From positions 4,551-68,550 of the forward strand of contig JAZRXL010000022.1 of the NCBI GenBank assembly GCA_045600225.1: DNA of 64,000 nucleotides, in the 5' to 3' direction. A program made the translations under genes and the position numbers. Below the pieces are notes generated by a model. The model ran no database searches, was not told the origin of the DNA, and saw only the letters and a program-made list of their open reading frames with translations. Within the stretch, counting starts at the first letter, position 1, and every line of letters begins with the position of its first letter. This document shows, in pieces, positions 49,701-58,826 of this stretch. The stretch is from UBA1181 sp045600225 (GTDB lineage: Bacteria > Bacteroidota > Bacteroidia > Bacteroidales > Paludibacteraceae).

Positions 49701-50891
49701 TGGTCGAATGGTGCAACAACACCATACTTGGAGGTGTTTCCAACCCAATCAACCACCTATTCTTTGGTGGCAACCAGTAAAGAGGGTTGTTCCGTTACTG
49801 CTTCCAAACACCTACTAGTGAGTCAGCAAGATACCACCATTATCTTTGATACTCTATGTTATGGAGAAAGGTATCATGATGAATTGTTTGATGTTTCTGA
49901 AAGCGGCACCTATACCGCTACAGTAGAGAACGGGGAATGTAACCAAACCGTAATCCTGAATCTTTTTGTGGAAGCAAAGACAAAAGAGACAATTATAAAA
50001 GACCAAATCTGTCAGGGTGCCACTTATCAGAAGAATGGTTTTACCCTAACTGCAAATGTGTCAGGCGAGAGAAAAGATACCTTGCGACTATCCAACCAGA
50101 TCGGTTGTGATAGTTTGATCATCCTTCATCTGAACATTCTTCCAATGAAACGAGATACTCTATTCGAACAAATATGTCAAAACGAGTCCTATTTTGAAAA
50201 TGGTTTCTCTGTTGCTGCATATCAGAATACAGGTATGCATTACTATGAAAAGCGAACTGTCAATGAACAAGGTTGCGATGTCTTGATGACATTAGCCCTT
50301 CGTGTTGATTCTATCTACCAGTTATCAATGGTTGACTCCATTTGCCAGTATGAAAAATACTCCAAAAATGGATTTGATTTTGTAGCAGAGAATACGGGCT
50401 ATAATAACTATTATGTAAATCTGAAATCTAAAACAGGATGCGATAGCACACTGGCCCTTAATCTAAAAGTATTCGACACCCACGAAACAACCTTCTCGGA
50501 TACTATCGTTGTCGGAGAGGGATACCAAAGCAAAGATTTCTCGCTTCCTGCACAGAACACTATCGGTTGGCAAAGATTTGAAAAACATCTTTCCAATGAA
50601 CACGGATGTGACAGTTTGATTGTTTTGAACTTATATGTTCAAAGTGACGAGGAGACATTAAACATTCCAACGGCATTTTCTCCGCTCAATCAAAATGGAG
50701 ATAACGATGTGTTTATGCCAGGTTATGAACTATATGTATACGACCGATATGGTTTGTTAGTCTGCCACTCATACGATGGATGGGATGGTAAGTATCGAGG
50801 CTCCTTTGCTGATCCAGGAGTTTATATCTACACGATGATCTATAAGAGTGGAAAGGAGATACACGGAACCATTGAGATATTAGGCGATTAA
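46779..50891 (+). CDS. Large repeat-bearing surface protein with T9SS type B (CHU_C) signal
   Basis: A 1370-residue exported protein: signal peptide MVKNLSIVSILLLCSLFIQS then AFA. An N-terminal adhesin-like domain (residues ~20-230) is followed by eight copies of a 55-65 residue repeat of the pattern D-x-I-C-x-G-x-x-Y...NGF...GCDSL.x.L.L.V. Three copies lie before and five after a central region with two DUF1566-like modules (GWYLPSAGELRLLY and GWLLPSAGQLDEIY). The C-terminus is a gliding-motility-associated/T9SS type B domain: NIPTAFSPLNQNGDNDVFMP, YDRYGLLVCHS, WDGKYRGSFADPGVYIYTM. It is probably displayed on or released from the outer surface. The function is unknown; adhesion is a guess. 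Confidence 0.88.
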   Translation: MVKNLSIVSILLLCSLFIQSAFAYTTLNGCPDFMNIDGSYVEGYAGSFNDPFDSLGIVLNRHTLNQTKKTDPNTGNVLTTIPQGEMKSIRLGNDMIGGEAEAIVYHFIVDPNNSLLFVNFAVVLEDPGHDFIYQPRFVVRITDKDGVLVSKCSEYDVSAAAGLDGFQDYMGGNTAVRWRDWTKIGLDLTPFANQEVQVQFITYDCALMGHFGYAYFTAHCAPNKLELKECAGAGFSVSAPDGFASYLWDNGDTTQTTHRQFSSEDMSIYCEVTSVTGCSFTQSAFVSAASADVETFFKDTICQGEPYTKHNYNLPPQQTVGTTLYNNIILDPSKCAETAETQLELTVLQQFYNIDAAICEGDNYVENGFSIINPPLGTLFDTLRFEKREGRRCDSIVCLKLTISETLHLSNDLVGDAHPCTGVATTYYIDSDNNSTNYSWTLPDNAVIMNGGSSPQIVVYFTDDKPGTIILNGENGCGTGAVPFDVKPRLSYHQFIQDTACVNQIYDKYNFNLGKLSNTGYFTHTQSLKTKQGCDSMVVLALSVFDQPQAWIEVEGDKHLLCASDRVMLIAKGEAGDYVIHNCDSLPVVIGDVYCEDGSIVHLNKFNASKQKAAGVVFYIDPNYEFALVADIKDLYRNQYMTWGGYGYDIPNMENQTQVRQVMCNQDGYGNTAIIRNTGDESIYPTAWAVDFENGWYLPSAGELRLLYSTFHEVNTTLEKIGAEEFPSNANGLYYPFNYASSTELSAYYFCVVTEKGEIMGNSKDIYRGCIRQIKSVKLNKTKDPSVKIGDLVENEYGEKGIAFRMSEDGRSGWMVNLHEDEEYRRWGAQNIQEMKDHRGENPYADYLAANQDWNVEENNRLMKKHTPCIQEYSICYIDTTKGWLLPSAGQLDEIYALLPILDSSLVRNGGEEFYYLSYWTSTKYDSTHAWVYDMAFGKSAIENTNEWAAVRTVSKFTYCEPHAEILDSSLTFEWSNGATTPYLEVFPTQSTTYSLVATSKEGCSVTASKHLLVSQQDTTIIFDTLCYGERYHDELFDVSESGTYTATVENGECNQTVILNLFVEAKTKETIIKDQICQGATYQKNGFTLTANVSGERKDTLRLSNQIGCDSLIILHLNILPMKRDTLFEQICQNESYFENGFSVAAYQNTGMHYYEKRTVNEQGCDVLMTLALRVDSIYQLSMVDSICQYEKYSKNGFDFVAENTGYNNYYVNLKSKTGCDSTLALNLKVFDTHETTFSDTIVVGEGYQSKDFSLPAQNTIGWQRFEKHLSNEHGCDSLIVLNLYVQSDEETLNIPTAFSPLNQNGDNDVFMPGYELYVYDRYGLLVCHSYDGWDGKYRGSFADPGVYIYTMIYKSGKEIHGTIEILGD

Positions 50892-50902
50892 AAACGGGCA
50901 CT

Positions 50903-53203
50903 GTGGTTTTTATAAATCAGATAGTTTATTCTAAACGGAAAAGAGGGAGCCATTTCTTTTCGACACTATTGTTGGCTGGAATGCTTTCCTTTTTATTCTT
51001 CCATATCTTTGTCATGCCTCGAACCCTTTTCGAGCATCCAACTGCCACTATCATGACAGACAAAGACGGCAACCTGTTAGGTGCTCGCATTGCAAATGAT
51101 GGACAATGGAGGTTCCCTCTGTCTGATACATTGAACACAAAATTCACCACCTGCTTGTTGAACTACGAAGACCGACGATTCTTCTATCACATTGGAGTGG
51201 ATCCTATCGGCATTGTGCGTGCATTGACCCGAAACCTAAAAGAAGGAGGCATAAAGGAAGGGGGTAGTACCCTTACAATGCAGTTGGCCCGTATGGCACG
51301 AAGCAATCAACCAAGAACACTTAAAAACAAAGTGATTGAAGCACTTTGGGCTTTAGATATTGAATTGACATATACAAAAGAAGAAATACTGAAACTATAT
51401 GTCTCTCATGCACCTTTTGGAGGTAACATTGTGGGTATCAATGCCGCCACTTGGCGATATTTCAACCGTGATATCTCATGTCTCTCTTGGGCGGAACTCG
51501 CCACATTGGCAGTCTTGCCAAATTCACCAGCTTTGATACACCCGGGACGAAACCGTTCTGCTCTGAAAAAGAAAAGAGATGCTTTGCTTTCAACCCTCTA
51601 TCACAATGAAGTGATATCTCAGGAAGAATTTGAGCTATCAATGGAGGAACCTCTGCCGGAGACACCTTATTCATTGCCAAACCAAGCACCACATCTTCTT
51701 GATTACCTAAAAAAAGAAAAGGGAAATAGTATTATAAAAACCAACATAGATGCAAGACTGCAACATCTTGTACAGAATATGGCCAACGACTATTGCAGAC
51801 GATATAGGACATCTAACAATGTTGATAATATTGCCGTGCTTGTTTTAGATGTCGAGACAGGTGAACCCATCGTTTATGTTGGAAACACAACCCTTACGGA
51901 TGCGGAGGCTTTTCAGGTGGACGTGATACAAAGCGAGAGGAGTCCCGGCAGTACACTAAAACCATTCTTATATGCCTCGATGATCAGTTGTGGGGAGATC
52001 ACACCTAAGCAACTGATCTCGGACACACCACTAAGCATTAATGGGTTTACACCCTCTAACTATAACCACACATTCAGCGGTGCCGTCAGAGCAGACGAGG
52101 CAGTCATCCAGTCTCTGAATGTGCCTTTGGTACGAATGCTTTCCCTGCACTCGACAGGCCGTTTTATGGATGATTTGAAATGGTTGGGAATGACCACCTT
52201 GAAGCGTAGTGAAGATCACTATGGAGCTTCAATCATATTGGGAGGAGCGGAAGTAAAGCTGTGGGATCTATGTCATATGTATCACAAATTAGCCTATCGA
52301 TACTTACACAGGGTAAAAAACGAACAAGACACAAGGATAAAATTATCGTCCATCTGGTATATGTTGAATACAATGTCCAAATTGAATAGACCCGAAGAAG
52401 AGGCTGAATGGAACCAATTTAAGAGCATGAAGAATGTGGCTTGGAAAACTGGTACAAGTTGGGGTAGCAGGGATGCTTGGTCTGTGGGTGTTACACCAAA
52501 ATACATCGTAGGTGTGTGGACTGGGAATGCCACCGGAGAGGGAAGAGCAGGTATGACAGGTATCGGCTATGCAGCGCCTGTGATGTTTGATGTTTTTGCT
52601 CTCTTAGACAATACATTATGGTTTACTCCACCTACCGAAGATGTTGAAGCTATAGCGATTTGCCGCAATAGTGGATGCATAGCCTCTGCTAGATGTGCCA
52701 ATGTAGATACATTGCTACTTCCAACTGCAAGTGTTCATACAGAGCCTTGTGATTATTGTCGTTGGGTACACCTTTCAAAAAATGGGTTATGGCAAGTCAA
52801 CACCTCTTGCGTACCTCTTTCAGAAATACAAACGGTCTCGCGTTTCGTTTTGCCAGTAGCACAAGAATATTACTATAAAACAAAACATTCGGACTACAAA
52901 CCTCTCCCTCCATTTATGGAAGGTTGCGAAGGTTCGGGATCCGATCCTATCGATTTCATCTATCCTGAGCACAATGGAGGAATAGTGCTTCCAAGAGGTT
53001 TTAACGGGGAGTTGGAACACGTTGTATTCAAAGCCGTCTGCAGAAAGAAGGATGCTACACTATACTGGCATTTAGATGATAAATATTTAGGCGAAACAAA
53101 TGGTATGCATCAATATAAAGCACTTCCATCCATAGGTACTCATACACTTTCCATTGTGGATGATGAAGGAAATAGGAGGTCTATTATAATTCATGTAAAA
53201 TAA
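50903..53203 (+). CDS. pbpC: Penicillin-binding protein 1C
   Basis: Bifunctional class A-like peptidoglycan synthase. I use GTG 50903 (766 residues), 11 bases after the previous stop; the first in-frame ATG would cut into the membrane anchor. The order is a TM segment (residues ~20-38); glycosyltransferase domain with YEDRRFFYHIGVDP and EGGIKEGGSTLTMQLARM; transpeptidase domain with the active serine motif SPGSTLKPFLYA (Ser350-x-x-Lys353) and KTGTS (Lys515); and a C-terminal BiPBP_C beta domain. The next gene encodes an alpha-2-macroglobulin lipoprotein, the same pairing as pbpC-yfhM in E. coli. Confidence 0.94.
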   Translation: MVFINQIVYSKRKRGSHFFSTLLLAGMLSFLFFHIFVMPRTLFEHPTATIMTDKDGNLLGARIANDGQWRFPLSDTLNTKFTTCLLNYEDRRFFYHIGVDPIGIVRALTRNLKEGGIKEGGSTLTMQLARMARSNQPRTLKNKVIEALWALDIELTYTKEEILKLYVSHAPFGGNIVGINAATWRYFNRDISCLSWAELATLAVLPNSPALIHPGRNRSALKKKRDALLSTLYHNEVISQEEFELSMEEPLPETPYSLPNQAPHLLDYLKKEKGNSIIKTNIDARLQHLVQNMANDYCRRYRTSNNVDNIAVLVLDVETGEPIVYVGNTTLTDAEAFQVDVIQSERSPGSTLKPFLYASMISCGEITPKQLISDTPLSINGFTPSNYNHTFSGAVRADEAVIQSLNVPLVRMLSLHSTGRFMDDLKWLGMTTLKRSEDHYGASIILGGAEVKLWDLCHMYHKLAYRYLHRVKNEQDTRIKLSSIWYMLNTMSKLNRPEEEAEWNQFKSMKNVAWKTGTSWGSRDAWSVGVTPKYIVGVWTGNATGEGRAGMTGIGYAAPVMFDVFALLDNTLWFTPPTEDVEAIAICRNSGCIASARCANVDTLLLPTASVHTEPCDYCRWVHLSKNGLWQVNTSCVPLSEIQTVSRFVLPVAQEYYYKTKHSDYKPLPPFMEGCEGSGSDPIDFIYPEHNGGIVLPRGFNGELEHVVFKAVCRKKDATLYWHLDDKYLGETNGMHQYKALPSIGTHTLSIVDDEGNRRSIIIHVK

Positions 53204-53227
53204 TTGATGAGTTATTCTTTATTCGTT

Positions 53228-53235
53228 TAATTTTG
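53228..53235 (+). promoter_or_regulatory. Candidate promoter of the alpha-2-macroglobulin gene
   Basis: TAATTTTG 38 bases upstream of the ATG, with TTG at 53204-53206 (21-base spacer) overlapping the pbpC stop region. It suggests independent transcription besides read-through from pbpC. Confidence 0.62.
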
Positions 53236-53273
53236 TAGTTCATTTTTTACGATAATATTTAATAAAAAACGAT

Positions 53274-56200
53274 ATGAAACACTATTTTTTTGCTTTCATC
53301 CTATCAATCATTGCATTAGCTTTTTGCCAATGTTCCAGCAAGGATGGTAAAGGGGCGGTACCCGAATTCAATGAACATGTAGATGGGTTCACTTCTGGTA
53401 GAATTTCACGAAAAGCTTCCGCCTTTCTGATATTAGCAACAGACATTGAGTCAAGTCGATTACAAGAGCTTGACCCTAACAAGTTTATGTCAATATCACC
53501 TTCGGCAAAGGGATCTTTCTCTTTCGCAGATGCACATACAATCGTATTTAAACCTCAGGGCGATTTGTCTTACAACACGGTTTATACTATCACTGCAGAT
53601 TTGAATAAGATCTTCAAGGATGATTCAAAGGACTTCTCCTTTTCCTTTGAGACTTATCCTTTCCAAATGTCTGCAACGATGGACTCTTTCGATGAAACTG
53701 AGAATGACGAATATGTCTATACATTCCATATCAGAACATTAGATGAAGAGGATCCTGATGTGGTTCACTCCTTAATTACTCACTCTGCAGGTGAATCTGC
53801 CAAGGTAGAGTGGACAAAAGAGAACCAATATCTACACGAGATGAAAATCTCTTTCACTCCTAAGGCTGAAGGTTTGTTAACCCTTTCTTCTGTTGAGAAT
53901 TCGACTTACAATGTGAAGGATGAGCAGCTAATAAGTGTAGACATACCAAATCCTAACACATTGAGTGTCTATGATATAAGATATGTTTCGGACGAGACAA
54001 AATACATTGAAGTTGCTTTCAACAAGCAATTGGACAAGAACCAAAACATGATGGGTCTCGCCTATATAGAGGATAATAAATCAAAGGCTGTAGAGGTCTC
54101 TGGCAATAAAATCAAACTATTCCCTGATACAAACAAGGATAAAAACGAGGTTGTTGTTCACCTATCTAAAAACATTCGAAGCAAAAATGGTAAATTATTG
54201 GGTGAGAACATTGAACGCACAGTTCAAATTGTCATCGAAAAACCTAAAGTGGAATTTATTGGAGATGGAACCATTATTCCTCAGACAGATCAGGTAATCG
54301 TTCCTTTCCGTGCAATCTACACAAAGGGAGTAAAGGTGTATGTCTACAAGATTTATAGCCATAATATAGGAAAAATGTTGGCTTCGGAAGATATAAATGG
54401 TGTTGAGAGCTTGGGGGTTGTTGGAAGACCTGTGGCAGTTACAACATTCTATATGGACGAATCTAGTGATTTCTCAAGATGGCACAATTATGCATTAGAT
54501 CTTTCAAATTTAGTAAAAACGGAACCAGGATGCATCTATCACATCGAATTAAAATTGGATCAAAGATTAAGCGCATGGCCATGCGACTCTGTAATCGTAG
54601 TTGATAAAGAAGAGATGGCAAAAGAAGACCAATTGAAGTTTGCAGAGATCAGTGATAGATTTGACTCTGAAATCTACTATTACTATCCATCTTATTGGAT
54701 TGATTGGAGTGAATATAATTACAAGGAAAAAGATGACCCTTGCACAAAATCTTATTACTTGGATAAATATTGTTCTAAGAATGTATTGGCAACTAATATC
54801 GGACTGACTGCCTTATCTCCTTCTGCCAATAAATTGACAGTGGTGGCATCCAATTTGTTAACAGCAAAACCTTATTCTGGCATTGAAGTAGAGGTTTATA
54901 ACAGACAATCTCATCTATTTGCAAAGGGCATCACAGATTCGGATGGTCGTGTTGACATTACTACCGATGGGAAAGAGGGTAAAGCCTTCTTCATTATGGC
55001 TCGTAAGAATGATGATGTCTCTTGCTTGCGTGTTAAACGAGGCGAGGAGTTGTCAACCAGTACATTTGATGTCTCAGGTGCTGAAATTCAACGCGGTTTG
55101 AAAGGTTACATCTATGGAGAGAGAGGCGTATGGCGTCCAGGAGACACACTACACCTTTCATTTATGTTGAACGATAGAGAGAAGAGTTTACCAGAAAATC
55201 ATCCAGTGGTAATGGAATTGGTAAATCCATTGGGTCAGACCTATCGTAAGATGACTAAAAACAATGGACAGATGGGTATTTACACCTTCAATATTCCAAC
55301 AGAGCCATCCGATCTCACAGGTAGTTGGTTGGTGAATGTACAAGTAGGTGGAACCGTATTTAGCAAAAGAATTCGTATTGAAACTATTAAGCCTAATAGA
55401 TTAAAAATAGACTTGAAACTACCGAAAGAGCTTACTTATGGAGAGGTATATTCTCCATTGCATACCGAATGGTTGAATGGAAGCAAGGCTCACAATCAGA
55501 AGTATGAAATTTCAGCCAACTTCGTTTCAGGTAAAACATCATTTACCAACTGGAAAGAGTATGAGTTTGACGATCCTACCAAATCGTTCCAAACAAAAGA
55601 GGAAGAGCTTGCCTCTGGTGTTACAAATGAGTCTGGTAATGCCAATGTCTCAATTATTACTGCGGTAAGGGAGAATGCTCCTGGAAAACTTCGTTGCAGC
55701 GTTAACACACGAGTATATGAGGAGAGCGGCGAATTTAGTACAGACGCTCAAATCCTTGATTACTCTCCATACGAAAGATATGTGGGTATCAAAATGCCTA
55801 AGAGCAAAAAGGAAGGTTTTATTCCAACAGGTTCGGAACAAAAATTTGAATTAGTGGCATTATCATCGGATGGTGCTCCTCAAAACAATGTGACATTGAA
55901 TGTTTCTGTATATAGGGTAGAATGGTATTGGTGGTGGAACTGTAGTTCTTATGAATTGGCAAACTATACTACAGATTCATACAACGATCCGGTTAAGACA
56001 TTCACAGTCTCAACCAACTCGCAAGGTAAGGCATCATTCAATCTAAATTTTCCCGATAGAGATTGGGGTACATATTTAATCCATGTTAAAGACAAATACG
56101 GAGAACATTCAACGGGAACATTGGCTTACTTCGATTATCCATACCTGACAGCACCTCGCAGTATGGATGGAAGAGAAACTTCGTCTACACTCTCCATTAA

Positions 56201-58721
56201 CACGGACAAGGATGAATATCAACCTGGTGAGACTGCTACTATCAATATCCCTTCTACAGAGGGCAGTAGAGCCATCGTTACCATCTGCAATAGTGCCGGT
56301 ATATTGGATATGAAATTTATTGAGTGTACAGGCAGTCAAACTTCTGTCAGCCTCAATATAACTGATAAGATGTTACCTAACGTATACGCTTATGTGTCGT
56401 TAATCCAACCATACCAACATGAAGGTAATGATCTTCCAATCCGTCTATACGGAGTTAAGCCATTAATGGTAACTTCAAAAGAGAGTAAACTGAATCCGAT
56501 TATTACTGCAAGTGATGAGGTAAAACCATTAACCAAATACACGGTAAAAGTAAGTGAAAAGGAAGGAAAGAAAATGGCATACACATTAGCTATAGTTGAT
56601 GAAGGATTGTTGGATCTTACCCATTTCCAAACACCAAATGCTTGGCCTGTATTCTTCGCGAAAGAGGCTATGAGTATGCGTATGTGGGATTTATACAACC
56701 ATGTGTGTGGCGCTTTTGGCGGTAGGATAGACCAAATGTTCAGTGTCGGAGGTGACGAGGCTTTGAATGGAGGACCTAAAGCAGTTGTAAACCGATTCAC
56801 ACCAATGGTTTACTTCAACGGACCATTTGTAGTAGAGAAGGGAAAAACAAATACACATGAAATTGATGTACCAAACTACAACGGAAGAGTGCGCGTTATG
56901 GTAGTTGCAACAGATGGAGAAGCCTATGGTTCTGCCGAAAAATCTACATTTGTGAAAAAGCCTTTGATGGTAACAGGTACCATGCCAAGACAGATAGGAG
57001 TGAACGATGAAATGACAGTCTCTGCAACTCTATTCACAGATGGGAAGGTAAAGAGCGTAAAAACGACTTTAGAATGTACTGGAAACCTGCAAGTTATAGG
57101 CAACAATACAGCTACCACAGAGTTCTCGGAAGCAGGAGATAAGACTGTTCAGTTTAAAGTTAAGGCAGGAGACAAGGGAGGTACAGGTCGCGTATCAATC
57201 AAGTGTACATCTACATCCGATAATGCATCGTACATCACAGATATTACCATACGATCAGTTAGCAATACTCTCAAGAATGTGAAAACATACTCTTTGAAGG
57301 CAGGAGAACAGTGGGAAGAGAAGATTACAGCTCCAGGAAGCGAACAACAAGTCATTCGTATGGAAGCATCTTCTGTTCAACCTTTGAATATGGCCAGCCG
57401 TATTGATGAATTGATCAGATATCCACACGGATGTGCAGAACAAATCACATCTAAAGCATTCCCTCAGCTCTATTTGTCAGAGTTCGCTCAACTATCATCA
57501 GAACAAAAACAAGAGGTAGAAAACAATGTGAAGACTGTGATCAACAAACTGGCAAAATATCAAACCAACGACGGAGGTATGGCCTATTGGCCAGGATCTA
57601 GCTATCCAGACCGTTGGGTCTCCGCTTATGTCTTGTTATTCCTTGATAAAGCATCAGAAAAGGGTTATTATGTGAATGATAAGATGAAAAAGAATCTTGC
57701 TAAATATGTTGCTTCACAAGCAAGAAACTGGAAGGCTGGTTCTGGTAGTTACGATGCTCATACAGCTGCATTCTCTCTTTATGCTTTGGCCTCTGTGAAT
57801 GCACCAGAAAAGAGTACCATGAACAGAATGAAAGAAGATGCGGCTAAATTAAGCGACAATGACGTGAACCTTCTTTCTGCATCTTATGCGTTAATCGGAC
57901 AAGCATCTGTTGCAAAACAACTTCTTCGACAGCCAACCAATAGTGATTATAACTACTGGTGTGAACCAAGTGTAAGCAATGTTATTGCCTTCACATTGGC
58001 AAATGATGTTCGATCTTCTGAATATGCAGAAGCTCTTCGTAAAGAGTTGGTCTCTGACGAATGGATGTCAACAAGAAAAGCCTCCATGGCAATGCACGCC
58101 ATGAACATTTTCTACAAAAAGAATGCTTTTGTTGATGAGTTGAAGTTCGTTGCAAAAGTGAACAAAAAGGAAATTGCAGATGTCAATAGCAAAACAATGA
58201 GTTGGAATGGCATTTTGGCTAAGGATGAAAAACAAGTAAATGCAAGTGTAACGAACAAATCAAAAGGTGTAATGTTCCTTACTGTTGCTTCTGAAGGATT
58301 GGCAATTCAAGAACCAATCGAAGCTCATGAAAATGGAGTATCCGTAAAGGTTAGTTACCAAATGGATAACAAGTGTGTCGATTTAGACGAAGTGCCGCAA
58401 GGCGCAACACTAAAGGCTATTGTCACTGTTACCAATACTTACGGCAAAAACATAGAGAATTTGGCAGTAACACATATTTTACCTTCCGGTTTTGAAGCCT
58501 TGAAGAGCCAAACGGATTCTAAAATAAACTACGTAGATTTGAGAGACGATAGGGTATTGAGTTACATCGATTTTCTTGGCAAAGGTTCGTCAACAACAAT
58601 CATAGTCGATCTATCAGCCACTTATGCAGGTAAGTACTATGTGCCATCTATCTTCGCAGAAGCGATGTACAACAATAAAATCAATGGACGCACACGAAGC
58701 GGTGAATGCATTGTCAAATAA
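53274..58721 (+). CDS. Alpha-2-macroglobulin family lipoprotein
   Basis: A 1815-residue periplasmic protease trap of the YfhM type. The signal peptide ends in a lipobox (ALAF-Cys18, or Cys20 in FCQC). Bacterial A2M landmarks in order: Ig-like MG domains; the IQRGLKGYIYGERGVWRPGD-like segment (EIQRGLKGYIYGERGVWRPG); YTLAIVDEGLLDLTHFQTPN; GRVRVMVVATDGEAYG; and the thioester-forming motif YPHGCAEQITSK with Cys1387. The alpha-toroid follows (MAYWPGSSYPDRWVSAYVLL), and then a receptor-binding-like C-terminal domain. The CxEQ motif is intact, so a functional thioester is expected. A2M traps attacking proteases where PbpC repairs the wall; this joint role is a published idea for the E. coli pair, here inferred. 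Confidence 0.94.
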   Translation: MKHYFFAFILSIIALAFCQCSSKDGKGAVPEFNEHVDGFTSGRISRKASAFLILATDIESSRLQELDPNKFMSISPSAKGSFSFADAHTIVFKPQGDLSYNTVYTITADLNKIFKDDSKDFSFSFETYPFQMSATMDSFDETENDEYVYTFHIRTLDEEDPDVVHSLITHSAGESAKVEWTKENQYLHEMKISFTPKAEGLLTLSSVENSTYNVKDEQLISVDIPNPNTLSVYDIRYVSDETKYIEVAFNKQLDKNQNMMGLAYIEDNKSKAVEVSGNKIKLFPDTNKDKNEVVVHLSKNIRSKNGKLLGENIERTVQIVIEKPKVEFIGDGTIIPQTDQVIVPFRAIYTKGVKVYVYKIYSHNIGKMLASEDINGVESLGVVGRPVAVTTFYMDESSDFSRWHNYALDLSNLVKTEPGCIYHIELKLDQRLSAWPCDSVIVVDKEEMAKEDQLKFAEISDRFDSEIYYYYPSYWIDWSEYNYKEKDDPCTKSYYLDKYCSKNVLATNIGLTALSPSANKLTVVASNLLTAKPYSGIEVEVYNRQSHLFAKGITDSDGRVDITTDGKEGKAFFIMARKNDDVSCLRVKRGEELSTSTFDVSGAEIQRGLKGYIYGERGVWRPGDTLHLSFMLNDREKSLPENHPVVMELVNPLGQTYRKMTKNNGQMGIYTFNIPTEPSDLTGSWLVNVQVGGTVFSKRIRIETIKPNRLKIDLKLPKELTYGEVYSPLHTEWLNGSKAHNQKYEISANFVSGKTSFTNWKEYEFDDPTKSFQTKEEELASGVTNESGNANVSIITAVRENAPGKLRCSVNTRVYEESGEFSTDAQILDYSPYERYVGIKMPKSKKEGFIPTGSEQKFELVALSSDGAPQNNVTLNVSVYRVEWYWWWNCSSYELANYTTDSYNDPVKTFTVSTNSQGKASFNLNFPDRDWGTYLIHVKDKYGEHSTGTLAYFDYPYLTAPRSMDGRETSSTLSINTDKDEYQPGETATINIPSTEGSRAIVTICNSAGILDMKFIECTGSQTSVSLNITDKMLPNVYAYVSLIQPYQHEGNDLPIRLYGVKPLMVTSKESKLNPIITASDEVKPLTKYTVKVSEKEGKKMAYTLAIVDEGLLDLTHFQTPNAWPVFFAKEAMSMRMWDLYNHVCGAFGGRIDQMFSVGGDEALNGGPKAVVNRFTPMVYFNGPFVVEKGKTNTHEIDVPNYNGRVRVMVVATDGEAYGSAEKSTFVKKPLMVTGTMPRQIGVNDEMTVSATLFTDGKVKSVKTTLECTGNLQVIGNNTATTEFSEAGDKTVQFKVKAGDKGGTGRVSIKCTSTSDNASYITDITIRSVSNTLKNVKTYSLKAGEQWEEKITAPGSEQQVIRMEASSVQPLNMASRIDELIRYPHGCAEQITSKAFPQLYLSEFAQLSSEQKQEVENNVKTVINKLAKYQTNDGGMAYWPGSSYPDRWVSAYVLLFLDKASEKGYYVNDKMKKNLAKYVASQARNWKAGSGSYDAHTAAFSLYALASVNAPEKSTMNRMKEDAAKLSDNDVNLLSASYALIGQASVAKQLLRQPTNSDYNYWCEPSVSNVIAFTLANDVRSSEYAEALRKELVSDEWMSTRKASMAMHAMNIFYKKNAFVDELKFVAKVNKKEIADVNSKTMSWNGILAKDEKQVNASVTNKSKGVMFLTVASEGLAIQEPIEAHENGVSVKVSYQMDNKCVDLDEVPQGATLKAIVTVTNTYGKNIENLAVTHILPSGFEALKSQTDSKINYVDLRDDRVLSYIDFLGKGSSTTIIVDLSATYAGKYYVPSIFAEAMYNNKINGRTRSGECIVK

Positions 58722-58737
58722 GGATTAACTCCAATAA

Positions 58738-58778
58738 AAAAGGCAGTCATTTATTCGAAAGAGTAAATGACTGCTTTT
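58738..58778. terminator. Bidirectional terminator between A2M and murF-alr
   Basis: An 11-bp perfect stem (58743-58753 with 58764-58774) with A residues before and TTTT-G-TTTTT after. It serves the A2M transcript and may stop leftward murF-alr transcripts. Confidence 0.82.
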
Positions 58779-58826
58779 GTTTTTAAACGTCTTTATATCC
58801 CTTGTGCAATAGGACGGGGTACTAAA

